This document shows positions 1-7,709 of a stretch of 64,000 nucleotides of DNA, piece by piece. The notes under the pieces are model-generated. The model made no database searches and was not told the DNA's origin. It worked only from the letters and a program-made list of their open reading frames with translations. Position 1 is the first letter of the stretch; each line of letters begins with the position of its first letter. The translations under genes were made by a program, and so were the position numbers. The DNA is from Acidimicrobiaceae bacterium (GTDB lineage Bacteria; Actinomycetota; Acidimicrobiia; Acidimicrobiales; Ilumatobacteraceae): contig JAHEDX010000012.1 in the NCBI GenBank assembly GCA_024641005.1, positions 1-64,000 on the forward strand. The letters are read 5' to 3'.

Positions 1-538
1 GGATGATTGGCGTCACCGCGAGGTGGAGCACGTCGATCAGCCCCGCCTGCAAGTACTCGCGTACCATCGTCGGGCCACCACCGATTCGGACGTCGGCGCC
101 ATCGGCGGCCTCGACCGCCATTGCGAGAACCTCGGCCGGTGGGGCCGCGACGAAGTGGAAGACGGTGCCGCCCTCCATCTCGATGCTCGGGCGCGGTGCA
201 GTGTGGGTGAGCACGAAGACCGGGTGGTGGAAGGGCGGGTTGTCGCCCCACCAGCCTCGCCACTCCGGGTCGTCGCCGAAGATGTGCAGGCCGAACTTGC
301 CGGCGCCCATGATCTCGGCGCCGGTACCCTCGAAGTACTCGATCGCGTAGCGGTCGTTGACGCCGGTCGTGCCGGTCTCATGGTTGCCGAGCACGTTCGC
401 CTGGAAGGTATGGGTTGCGACGTACGGGGCGACCAGGCGCGACCAGTCCTCACCGAGCGGGTTGTCAGGCGTGCCGCTGTTGGGAGGTGGCGCTGCGTAG
501 CCGTCGAGTGAGATGTTGAGATCGGCGCGAACCCGCAT
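1..538 (-). CDS. RibD C-terminal/dihydrofolate reductase-like protein (partial)
   Basis: The frame is open from ATG at 538 to the window edge, so the C-terminus is missing; about 179 residues are visible. The N-terminus (RADLNISLDGYAA) and the later motif ADVRIGGGPTMVREYLQAGL followed by IDVLHLAVTPI are hallmarks of the RibD C-terminal/DHFR-like fold, which binds NADPH. In this family such stand-alone proteins are usually annotated dihydrofolate reductase family protein, and the substrate is rarely known. An AGGA-like Shine-Dalgarno lies just upstream of the chosen ATG. The ORF track omits this gene because it runs off the edge. The fold is quite certain; the reaction is not. Confidence 0.85.
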   Translation of the reverse strand, partial: MRVRADLNISLDGYAAPPPNSGTPDNPLGEDWSRLVAPYVATHTFQANVLGNHETGTTGVNDRYAIEYFEGTGAEIMGAGKFGLHIFGDDPEWRGWWGDNPPFHHPVFVLTHTAPRPSIEMEGGTVFHFVAAPPAEVLAMAVEAADGADVRIGGGPTMVREYLQAGLIDVLHLAVTPII

Positions 539-1002
539 GATCGTTCCTATCGATGGAGTTGCAGAGGCCGAACACCCTACCTCTGGGCGAGTACACCAGA
601 GCCGTCGATCCCCTCGACGACCCCGCTGTCGTGCCACGCAGCGAGCAGCGGACCAGTTCGGCAACCGGCACACCGCTCATCGTCGACCACACATAACGCG
701 GGCTCCGTAATCCGGTCGAGCGCTCTGGCCACGCGCTCCAGTGCGGCCCAAGCCGAGCGTCCGATAATCCCTGACGATCGCACCGACCAGACCGTCCCAT
801 TTCGTCGGATCGGTGTCGCTGGCGGGGCAAACGTTGCCTGACGCGTACTAGGCATCGCGGGTCGCTGTAGGGGTACCCGGCCGGCTCCACCGTTGCGTTC
901 GCAAGCGAACCCGATGCGTGTCACACGACGGGTACGGGCGCGAACGAACCACCTACGGCCTTGGCAGCGCGCCGCGCAGCCGGGCCGTCCGGGCGAGCGA
1001 CA
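539..1002. other. Intergenic stretch, no convincing gene
   Basis: This gap of about 460 bases lies between the RibD-like gene and the 2TM gene, both on the minus strand. The overlapping ORFs here have irregular third-position GC and no recognisable domain. The least bad is a minus-strand frame at 577-855 ending in a Cys-rich stretch (CVVDDERCAGC), but it uses ATT, TTA and TGT codons unlike its neighbours. A perfect 14-bp inverted repeat, GTTCGCAAGCGAAC, lies at 897-910 and could be an operator or a small hairpin. The promoter of the RibD-like gene should also lie here, but I cannot place it. Confidence 0.5.
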
Positions 1003-1281
1003 TCAGCGCCAGGCTTCGTCCTCGAGGTACTGACGGGTCTTGCGTTGCTCGAGTTGACGGCCTTCGACCAGGTACGCCAGCAGATGGAACGCCAGCGCGA
1101 ATCCCCACATCGCCGTGATCCAATAGGCCCACTGGACGCCTTGCTGACCGAGCGCCAGGTCCATCAGCCAGAACGATGCGTTGATGATCAAGAAGGCGCC
1201 GACGTGCCAGGTCAGCCCGACGAGGTACTTCGCGCGATGCTGAGCGCCGGATTCGCGAGTATCGGCTGGTGCGCTGTTCAT
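1003..1281 (-). CDS. 2TM domain-containing small membrane protein
   Basis: A 92-residue protein beginning MNSAPADTRE. Two hydrophobic segments follow (VGLTWHVGAFLIINASFWL and WAYWITAMWGFALAFHLLAYL), then a basic tail rich in Gln, Arg and Glu. This is the usual arrangement of the 2TM domain family found near histidine kinases and in actinobacterial small membrane proteins. The ORF track extends to 1425, but the ATG at 1281 is preceded by GGGAGG at good spacing, and the upstream extension has no domain character. Function is unknown. It is followed by an apparent intergenic gap and preceded by the metal ATPase gene on the same strand. Confidence 0.75.
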   Translation of the reverse strand: MNSAPADTRESGAQHRAKYLVGLTWHVGAFLIINASFWLMDLALGQQGVQWAYWITAMWGFALAFHLLAYLVEGRQLEQRKTRQYLEDEAWR

Positions 1282-1432
1282 GGGAGCCTCCCAAGTCGAC
1301 GGCATCAATTGTGCACGTTCGCCTCGGACCCGTCCAGGGAACTTGGACCCGGTTCTCAGATATGCGCCGCGCGACAACCATGATCTCCCGGGCTGCACCA
1401 GTGCCACGGTGCACCGGTCCCGCATACGACTG

Positions 1433-3751
1433 TCACACCGACGAGACGTCGTCGTGGGACGCGATGCTCGTCAGCAGTTCCTCCTCCTGGGCGAAATGCA
1501 GGCGCAGGATGGCATCGAGGGCATACAAGATCCGTCGGGCCTCTCCGCGATCGGCCGGGTCGAACCCGTGCATCGTGGCGTCGTCGACGAGCCGGCTCAA
1601 CAGCGACGCCAGGTGGAAGATCTCCTGATGGGATCGGCTCATCGGGGCCAGCGGGTCGTCGCCGCCGAGATGTTCGGCGACGCCCGGATAGATCTCGGAT
1701 TCATCGTCGCGCTCGTGCGGCACGATCTCCCCAGACACCCGGCGGGCGATGTCCTGGAGCGCGCCGAGTGCGGCAGCGTCGTCCGCGTGGTCCAGCAGCA
1801 GCGCCACCGACCGGACATCTTCGAGGACCAGCCGCATGGGTCCATGCCCCTCGGCGAGCTGATGGCTCCACGATTCCGGGACCTTCGTGGCAGCCCGTTG
1901 GGACCGGGGCGGCCATAACGCCCGGAGTGCGTTGGCGACCGCCAGCACGTCGATCACTTCCTGCGCGATGGCACCGCCGACCGGGGACAGCATGCCGACG
2001 GCGGCACCACCCATCCCGAGGAACGACAGCCCCATCCCGAACAGCACGCTCCCACGAGCGATCGCTCGCGCCCGCTTGGCGATGACGACACCCACCGCGA
2101 GCCGGTCGAGCCGATCCACGATCAGCACGACATCGGCGGCTTCGGACGACGCCGTCGCCCCGCGGGCCCCCATCGCCACCCCCAGGTCGGCCGCTGCGAG
2201 TGCGGGAGCGTCGTTCACACCGTCACCGACCATCACGGTCACTCCTGGCCGGGACGATGTTTCGGCGCGCACCACGTCGAGCTTCTCACCAGGTGTACGG
2301 TCCGCGAACACCTGGTCGATTCCCAGCGACAGTCCGATCGGTTCGGCGACCTCGAGTCGATCGCCCGTCACCATCACCACCCGATCGACACCGGCACGTC
2401 GCAGCGCACGCAGCGCTCGGGAACTGTCGGCGCGTAGTTCGTCGGTGAACAGGATCATCCCGGCCGCTTCGTCGTCGATGACCACGACAGCGGTGCTGCA
2501 CCCTTCGCGGCGAGCGCGGCGCGACGCAGCAACCAGCCAGGGCATGGATGCCTGCGCCACCATGTCCGAACTGGCACCGACCCACACCCGCCGTCCGTCG
2601 ACGGCGCCTCCGACGCCCCGCCCCGGCAGCTCGATCACGTCGCGAGGCTCGACCAACTGCAGTCCCCGGTGCTGCGCCTCGCGAACCAGGGTGCCGGCCA
2701 ACACGTGTGGCGACGCCTGCTCGACCGATGCCGCGAGACCGAGCACCTGGGAGGCATCCCACTCGGGTGACGTCACCACCGCAACGACATGGGCACGCCC
2801 GGCGGTCAGCGTGCCGGTCTTGTCCAGCAGCACCGTACGGGTCTGCCCCATCGCCTCCAGTCCAGATCCGTCCTTGACCACCACTCCGCTGCGCGCGGCA
2901 CAGGCGATCCCCGACACGACGGCGACGGGTGCCGCCAGTACGAGGGGGCACGGCGTGGCCACGACCAGCACCGCGAGCGCCCTCACCGAATCTCCCGTCC
3001 ACCACCAGGCCCCGGCGGCCATGACGAACACGACCGGCACGAACACCAGCGCATACCGATCGGCCAAACGAACGAGCGGGGCCTTGCCGACACCGGCCGA
3101 CCGCACCAACGCCACGATCCCCGCGTAGGAACTCTCGGCAGCTGATGATGCTGCCCGCATTCGGAACGCTCCCCCGGCATTCAGTACGCCGCTCCCGATC
3201 GAACCACCTGCTTCGCACTCGACCGAACGGGACTCACCGGTCAGTGCCGACTCATCGAGGACGGCGGGCTCCAAGGCGAACCCGTCGACCGGGACCACTT
3301 CGCCGGGCTTGACCAGCACCACCTCGCCCGGCACCACAGCATCGACCGGGACCGTCTCGATCGAGCCGTCGATCAATCGATGAGCCACCTTCGGCGCCAA
3401 CGACAGCAACTCGGACAGCGAACGCTGCGCACGGCGATGCGCATACTGCTCGAGCGCATCGCCCGACGCCACCATCAAGGCCAGGATCGCCCCGGCGAGC
3501 GCCTCGCCGAGCAGCAACGATGCGACCAGGGCGACCAGCGCCACGAGATCGACGGCGATCCGCCCCTCGCGAAGACGCGCCGACGTGACGAGCACCAGGT
3601 CGACCGCCACGATCACGGTCGACACCGACCACACGACGGCGCCCAGTTCCCCGGCTCCGGACAAGGACGCGACGGCGCCGACGACGAGCGCCGCGAACAC
3701 GAACGGCAACAGCGTCCGACGCACGATGGATCCCACGGCATCAAGCCTCAC
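1433..3751 (-). CDS. P1B-5-type heavy-metal ATPase with C-terminal hemerythrin domain
   Basis: A 772-residue P-type metal-exporting ATPase. Visible landmarks are N-terminal membrane helices (residues 13-100), the actuator loop TGES (171-174), the membrane metal-site motif TPCP (266-269), the phosphorylation motif DKTGT (310-314) and the hinge GDGVNDAPAL (about 509-518). After the last helix, residues 635-765 form an all-helical domain with spaced His/Glu residues (DHADD, PHERDDESEIYP, HQEIFHL, LHFAQEEELL) typical of hemerythrin-like diiron domains. TPCP plus a hemerythrin tail define the P1B-5 subgroup, linked to nickel/iron efflux. No N-terminal metal-binding domain is present. The usual HP dipeptide of the nucleotide domain reads SPHVLA (348-353). 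GTG start. It is divergent from the tetR gene. Confidence 0.9.
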   Translation of the reverse strand: MRLDAVGSIVRRTLLPFVFAALVVGAVASLSGAGELGAVVWSVSTVIVAVDLVLVTSARLREGRIAVDLVALVALVASLLLGEALAGAILALMVASGDALEQYAHRRAQRSLSELLSLAPKVAHRLIDGSIETVPVDAVVPGEVVLVKPGEVVPVDGFALEPAVLDESALTGESRSVECEAGGSIGSGVLNAGGAFRMRAASSAAESSYAGIVALVRSAGVGKAPLVRLADRYALVFVPVVFVMAAGAWWWTGDSVRALAVLVVATPCPLVLAAPVAVVSGIACAARSGVVVKDGSGLEAMGQTRTVLLDKTGTLTAGRAHVVAVVTSPEWDASQVLGLAASVEQASPHVLAGTLVREAQHRGLQLVEPRDVIELPGRGVGGAVDGRRVWVGASSDMVAQASMPWLVAASRRARREGCSTAVVVIDDEAAGMILFTDELRADSSRALRALRRAGVDRVVMVTGDRLEVAEPIGLSLGIDQVFADRTPGEKLDVVRAETSSRPGVTVMVGDGVNDAPALAAADLGVAMGARGATASSEAADVVLIVDRLDRLAVGVVIAKRARAIARGSVLFGMGLSFLGMGGAAVGMLSPVGGAIAQEVIDVLAVANALRALWPPRSQRAATKVPESWSHQLAEGHGPMRLVLEDVRSVALLLDHADDAAALGALQDIARRVSGEIVPHERDDESEIYPGVAEHLGGDDPLAPMSRSHQEIFHLASLLSRLVDDATMHGFDPADRGEARRILYALDAILRLHFAQEEELLTSIASHDDVSSV

Positions 3752-3858
3752 CAGGTCAGCCTCGCCCGACCCGACCGACGGTGCCAGAGCCCATTGTCAC
3801 CGCTCGGCGGGTCCGCGCGAATGGTCACCTGCCATGGATCGCTCACATGTTCAGGGGA

Positions 3859-3887
3859 TTGACAGCAACCAAGGGTTCTGCCAGACT
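3859..3887 (+). promoter_or_regulatory. Probable promoter of the tetR operon
   Basis: TTGACA (3859-3864) is followed after 17 bp by CAGACT (3882-3887), which ends 8 nt before the ATG at 3896. No Shine-Dalgarno is present, so the transcript probably starts at or next to the start codon (inference). Confidence 0.5.
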
Positions 3888-3888
3888 G

Positions 3889-3903
3889 CCTGACAATGTC
3901 AGG
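3889..3903. promoter_or_regulatory. Putative TetR autoregulatory operator
   Basis: The sequence CCTGACAATGTCAGG is a perfect 15-bp inverted repeat (7-1-7) centred on the first base of the tetR start codon and just downstream of the predicted -10 box. A dyad here is a plausible binding site for the TetR product. This is inference from position and symmetry. Confidence 0.5.
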
Positions 3904-4528
3904 TTCACCGAACAGCACCAGGAAAACCTTGCGACGTCAGGAAACGATCGACGAGATCGTCGCGGAGGCGTGGGAACTCAGCCGAGCCAACGGGCTGGCG
4001 AACTTCTCGATGCGTGAGCTGGGAACCCGTGTCGGGATGCGGGCCCAGTCGCTCTACTCCTACTTCGGCTCCAAGCTGGAGATCTGCGATGCGATGTTCC
4101 TCGACGGCAACCGCAGACTGCTCGAGACCATGCGGGCCGAGACGGACGGCTTCGACATCACCGCCGACCCGACCGGCACGATCGAAGCCACTGCCCGCGG
4201 CTTCCTCCGGTTCTGCACCAGCGACCCAGTCCGATACCAGCTGCTGTTCCAACGCACGATTCCCGACTTCGTGCCATCCCCCGACAGCTTCGCCGTAGCT
4301 CAAGAAGCGTTCGACCTCGCCATAGCCCCCCTTCGCGCGCAGGGCATCGACGACCAGGGCGTCGATCTGTTCACCGCAGTCCTGGCGGGGCTCGCAGCCC
4401 AGCAGATCTCCAACGATCCCGGCGGAGACCGTTGGGAGCGCGTCATCCCCTCTGCCATCACGATGCTGCTCCGCGAGCTGTGTCCGAACCTGTATCCCAC
4501 ACCACCTTCCACGAGGAGCCAGCCATGA
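3896..4528 (+). CDS. TetR family transcriptional regulator
   Basis: A 210-residue regulator. The N-terminal helix-turn-helix is clear: residues 17-60 read IDEIVAEAWELSRANGLANF, then SMRELGTRVGMRAQSLYSYFGSK, the classic TetR signature. The remaining helical domain should bind an unknown ligand. The ATG has no ribosome-binding site, but a TTGACA/CAGACT promoter ends 8 nt upstream, so translation is probably leaderless. A perfect palindrome covers the start codon. Its TGA overlaps the next ATG (ATGA), so it is the first gene of a three-gene operon with a DinB-like protein and an MBL-fold protein, which it probably controls. Confidence 0.88.
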   Translation: MSGSPNSTRKTLRRQETIDEIVAEAWELSRANGLANFSMRELGTRVGMRAQSLYSYFGSKLEICDAMFLDGNRRLLETMRAETDGFDITADPTGTIEATARGFLRFCTSDPVRYQLLFQRTIPDFVPSPDSFAVAQEAFDLAIAPLRAQGIDDQGVDLFTAVLAGLAAQQISNDPGGDRWERVIPSAITMLLRELCPNLYPTPPSTRSQP

Positions 4529-5286
4529 CCATCATCGACACCACCACCATCACCCCGCTGACCCACAGCGAAGCGATGGATCTGCTCGGACGCGAGTTCG
4601 AGCAGACGATCGCGATGCTGCGATCGCTCGACGATCACGAGTGGACCATGCAGACCGACTGTCCCGAGTGGGACATCAGGCGTATGTATCTGCACGTCCT
4701 CGGCGCCAGCGAAGCCGGGGCATCGATGCGCGAGAACGTCCATCAGTTGCGCAAGGCGTACGCACACCGCCGACGGCACGACGGCCCGCTCGAGGCGGCG
4801 CTGTCCGGGCTGCAGGTCCGCGAACGCGAAGATCTCAGCGCAGCCGAGGTCGTCGAACGGCTCGAGAAGGTCGCACCCAAGACCGTCAAGGGTCGCCGGC
4901 GCACTCCAGGGCTGATGCGCAACCACGCCAAGCTCAGGGTCGACGGACCGGTGCACGAGACATGGAAGCTCGGCTACCTGATCGACACCATCTATCTCCG
5001 TGACATGTGGATGCACCGGGTCGACACCAGCCACGCGACAGGTCGGCCACTCGTGCTCACCAGCGATCACGACGGGCGCATCATCGCCGACGTCGTTGGC
5101 GAATGGGGCCGACGCCACGGCCGCCCCTTCGTACTCGAACTCGAGGGCGCCGCGGGCGGAACCTTCGCCCAAGACGCTGATGCGCCCGACGCCGAGCGCG
5201 TCACGATCGATGCCGTCGAGTTCTGCCGAACGCTCGCAGGGCGCAACCCGGCAACCGGGCTGCTGACCACCATCGTCCCATTCTGA
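4525..5286 (+). CDS. DinB/maleylpyruvate isomerase-like (mycothiol-dependent type) protein
   Basis: A 253-residue protein of the DinB superfamily, TIGR03083-like. The N-terminal four-helix region contains LDDHEWTMQTDCPEWDIRRM followed by a His-containing helix (YLHVLGASEAG), the usual first metal-ligand helix. A second conserved stretch (YLIDTIYLRDMWMHRVDTSHATG) supplies further His residues. Relatives are mycothiol-dependent maleylpyruvate isomerases or transferases of unknown substrate. The ORF track starts at 4432, but the ATG at 4525 overlaps the tetR stop and has GAGGA upstream. It is co-transcribed with tetR and the downstream MBL-fold gene, which may indicate detoxification of an electrophile. 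Confidence 0.78.
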   Translation: MTIIDTTTITPLTHSEAMDLLGREFEQTIAMLRSLDDHEWTMQTDCPEWDIRRMYLHVLGASEAGASMRENVHQLRKAYAHRRRHDGPLEAALSGLQVREREDLSAAEVVERLEKVAPKTVKGRRRTPGLMRNHAKLRVDGPVHETWKLGYLIDTIYLRDMWMHRVDTSHATGRPLVLTSDHDGRIIADVVGEWGRRHGRPFVLELEGAAGGTFAQDADAPDAERVTIDAVEFCRTLAGRNPATGLLTTIVPF

Positions 5287-5319
5287 GAACACCCACCAGA
5301 GAACAAGAGAGGCACCACC

Positions 5320-6027
5320 ATGACCACCACCATCGACGAGATCGACGATCAGATCTTCCGCATCGCCACCTTCGTCCCCGATATCGGATTGTCCTTCAAC
5401 CAGATCCTCGTCCTCGCCGACGAGCCGATGCTGTTCCACCTCGGCATGCGGGGCCTGTTCCCCGCCGTGAGCGAGGCCGTGCAACGCCTGCTCCCGCTCG
5501 ATCGCCTCCGCTGGCTCGGATTCGGCCACGTCGAGGCAGACGAATGCGGAGCGATGAACCAATGGCTCGCCGCAGCCCCCGGGGCGCAGGTCACGTTCGG
5601 CGGGCTCGGATGCATGGTGTCGGTCAACGATCTGGCGGATCGAGCACCGGTACCCCTCGACGATCAGCAAGTGATCGATCTCGGCGGCAAGCGGCTGCGC
5701 TATCTCCCGACACCCCACGTGCCACACGGATGGGAGGCCGGCGTGTTCTTCGAGGAGACCACCTCGACGCTGTTGTGTGGTGATCTCTTCACACAGACTG
5801 GCGATGGTCCGGCGATCAGTTTCGACTCACCCATCGAGAACTCGATCGCCACCGATCGCCAGTTCGGTTACATGTCCGCCAGTCCCAGCACTGCGACAAC
5901 TCTGGACACACTCGCCTCGCTCGAGCCCACCACCTTGGCGTTGATGCACGGCCCGGCCCAGAAGGGACCCGCGGGCACTTGGCTGCGCGAACTCGCCGAC
6001 GTCCACCGCCACGCCGTGGCTGCCTGA
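5320..6027 (+). CDS. MBL-fold metallo-hydrolase, flavodiiron/ODP-like
   Basis: A 235-residue metallo-beta-lactamase-fold protein. The first metal motif reads GHVEADECGA rather than HxHxDH, which resembles the HxExD motif of the diiron domain in flavodiiron and oxygen-binding diiron proteins. Further ligand motifs are HVPHGWEAG, CGDLF and LMHGP. There is no flavodoxin domain, so it is the stand-alone ODP-like form. A GAGAGG ribosome-binding site lies before the ATG, 33 nt after the DinB-like gene. It is the last gene of the TetR operon and is followed by a strong hairpin. Function may be oxygen, NO or peroxide sensing or hydrolysis; the substrate cannot be told. Confidence 0.8.
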   Translation: MTTTIDEIDDQIFRIATFVPDIGLSFNQILVLADEPMLFHLGMRGLFPAVSEAVQRLLPLDRLRWLGFGHVEADECGAMNQWLAAAPGAQVTFGGLGCMVSVNDLADRAPVPLDDQQVIDLGGKRLRYLPTPHVPHGWEAGVFFEETTSTLLCGDLFTQTGDGPAISFDSPIENSIATDRQFGYMSASPSTATTLDTLASLEPTTLALMHGPAQKGPAGTWLRELADVHRHAVAA

Positions 6028-6040
6028 CGACAAGGTTCCG

Positions 6041-6071
6041 CCGCGTGAGCGCCGGCGCGTCGCTCACGCGG
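6041..6071. terminator. Hairpin after the MBL gene
   Basis: CCGCGTGAGCG pairs perfectly with CGCTCACGCGG across a 9-nt loop, 14 nt after the MBL stop codon. There is no U tract. It could end transcription from either strand between converging units. Confidence 0.55.
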
Positions 6072-6129
6072 TGAGTGCCGCGCCGGCCGGGCGCGTCCCG
6101 ATGTGAGATCGGACGGTACCGGTGAGCGA

Positions 6130-6300
6130 TCAGACTGTCCCCGTCGCCACGACCGCAGGGTTGGTGAACACCACTCGGCCCTGCGGGTCGATGAACTCAC
6201 CGAGCACCGATTCGGCGCGTCGCACGAGGTCTGGGTCGTCCGAGGAAAGATGCCCCGCCAGCGGGGAGCCGTCGATCTCACCTCGGAGCAGTGCACCCAC
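6130..6300 (-). pseudogene. Possible remnant of a SAM-methyltransferase C-terminus
   Basis: Directly downstream of the amidohydrolase stop, a minus-strand frame of about 56 codons from GTG at 6300 has normal GC-rich codon usage. It ends DLVRRAESVLGEFIDPQGRVVFTNPAVVATGTV. That pattern (Arg-Ala helix, Leu, Gly-Arg-Val-x-Phe, Pro-Ala, Val-Ala-Thr-Gly) resembles the last strand of class I SAM-dependent methyltransferases. No catalytic core precedes it because the upstream frame is occupied by the amidohydrolase. It may be a decayed remnant or a tiny real gene. Confidence 0.35.
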
Positions 6301-6320
6301 CGACGAGCCCGAGATTCGGA

Positions 6321-7709
6321 TCAGCGGATCGGGTACTTTGCCTTGTCGGGCAGTCCGGACCGGGTCGTGATCGCCTCGCCGGCGGCCTGAGCCTTCGCAT
6401 ACAGCTGCGCTTCGTCGATCGTGGTCATGCGGCCGTCCTCGACGACGACCTGGCCCCCGACCATCACCGTGTGAACCCCTCGCCCGTCGGCCGACCACAC
6501 CAGTTGATTCATGACGTTCAAGAGCGGGCGCCACTCGGGCCGCTCGGTGTCGTGCAACACGAGATCAGCGTGTTTGCCGACCTCCAGTGATCCGATGTGA
6601 TCGCTCAACTGGAGTGCCGTCGCCCCACCCAATGTCGCCATCTCGAACGCCTTCTCGGCGGGAAACATCTGTGGGTCCTGACGGGCGTCCTTGAACAGAC
6701 CGGCGACGAGATACGTGGCCCGCATCAAGTCCGAGTAGTTGGAGGCATTGTTGCCGTCGGTGCCGATCGCGATGTTGATGCCGGCCATCGCCATTTCGGG
6801 CATCTTGCCGACCTGTGTGATGCCATAGCTGACCTTGAGCGCAGTTGTGGGGCAATGGGCCACCTGGGCACCGGTCTCGGCGATGATCGCGACCTCGCGG
6901 TCGTCGACTTGCACGCAATGCGTCATCACCACATCGGGACCCAGCACCCCGAGCTCGGCGAGGTGCACCATCGGCCGCTGGCCGAACTCGGCGATGAACC
7001 CATCGGGGTCGAGCATCGCCGGCGACATGTGGAAGCTGAACCCGGTACCGCGTTGTGTCGCGAGATCGCGCGCTGCGAGCCACAGCGGATCCGAGCACGT
7101 GGTGTGACCGACGAGGATCGACCAGGCACCGACCCTGTCGTCGGGGCCGGCGGGATAGGCGTCGAGCTGCCGTTCGAGATGGGCGATCGCCTGGTCGGTG
7201 CGCTGCTGGTAGACCGACGGCTCGGGCGGCAGATCCCACACCCAACGACCGACGCGACCACGGATGCCGACCTCGTCGAGCGCTTCGACGACTTCGTCGA
7301 GGAACCGGATCGTGCCCGCCTCGAGAAACGAGGTCGTGCCCGATTTGAGCATCTCGACCGCGGCCAACTGCGCCGACAGACGTTCCTCCTGGGCGGTGAA
7401 GACCGAGTACAGCGGGCACAACCACATGAACACGTTCTCGACGAACGGCGTGTCATCGGGCACGTAGCCGCGGGTCAAGGGTTCGCCCGTGATGTGGATG
7501 TGGCTGTTGACCAGCCCCGGTGTGACCACGAACCGGTCACCACCGATGTTCCGGTGCGCCTCGTAGGCGGCATCGATCACACTCGCCTTGTCGACGGCGA
7601 CGATCCGCCCTGCATCGATCGCGACAGCCCCGTCGCGGATGATGTCGCGTGTCTGGTTCATGGTCACGACCTGCCAGCCGCGAATGATCGAGTCGACGTG
7701 CTGTGGCAT
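6321..7709 (-). CDS. Amidohydrolase (chlorohydrolase/cytosine-deaminase-like, AtzA/SsnA type)
   Basis: A 462-residue metal-dependent hydrolase of the amidohydrolase superfamily. The metal-binding HxH is in TPGLVNSHIHITGE; further ligands are in GFSFHMSP, VVMTHCVQVDD and VAHCPTTALKVSYGI; the catalytic Asp is in IAIGTDGNN. The C-terminal ADLVLHD strand completes the beta-sandwich domain. The family deaminates or dechlorinates N-heterocycles such as purines, pyrimidines, triazines and thiomethyladenosine. It is the last gene of the catabolic operon: its ATG shares one base with the methyltransferase stop (TGATG) and GGGGAG lies upstream. The ORF track start at 7826 is too long. The nucleoside-type importer upstream suggests a heterocyclic substrate. 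Confidence 0.85.
   Translation of the reverse strand: MPQHVDSIIRGWQVVTMNQTRDIIRDGAVAIDAGRIVAVDKASVIDAAYEAHRNIGGDRFVVTPGLVNSHIHITGEPLTRGYVPDDTPFVENVFMWLCPLYSVFTAQEERLSAQLAAVEMLKSGTTSFLEAGTIRFLDEVVEALDEVGIRGRVGRWVWDLPPEPSVYQQRTDQAIAHLERQLDAYPAGPDDRVGAWSILVGHTTCSDPLWLAARDLATQRGTGFSFHMSPAMLDPDGFIAEFGQRPMVHLAELGVLGPDVVMTHCVQVDDREVAIIAETGAQVAHCPTTALKVSYGITQVGKMPEMAMAGINIAIGTDGNNASNYSDLMRATYLVAGLFKDARQDPQMFPAEKAFEMATLGGATALQLSDHIGSLEVGKHADLVLHDTERPEWRPLLNVMNQLVWSADGRGVHTVMVGGQVVVEDGRMTTIDEAQLYAKAQAAGEAITTRSGLPDKAKYPIR

Noticed and set aside
577-855. Possible 92-residue Cys-containing protein upstream of the RibD-like gene
   Set aside because: Codon choice has many A/T-ending codons unlike neighbouring genes, no convincing start signal, and no recognisable motif.
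1887-3128. 413-residue plus-strand ORF inside the metal ATPase gene
   Set aside because: Low-complexity Ser/Thr/Pro/Arg composition typical of the antisense of a high-GC gene; the opposite strand encodes a complete P-type ATPase.
4300-5727. 475-residue minus-strand ORF over the TetR/DinB/MBL operon
   Set aside because: Spans three well-supported plus-strand genes and their junctions; composition is that of an antisense frame.
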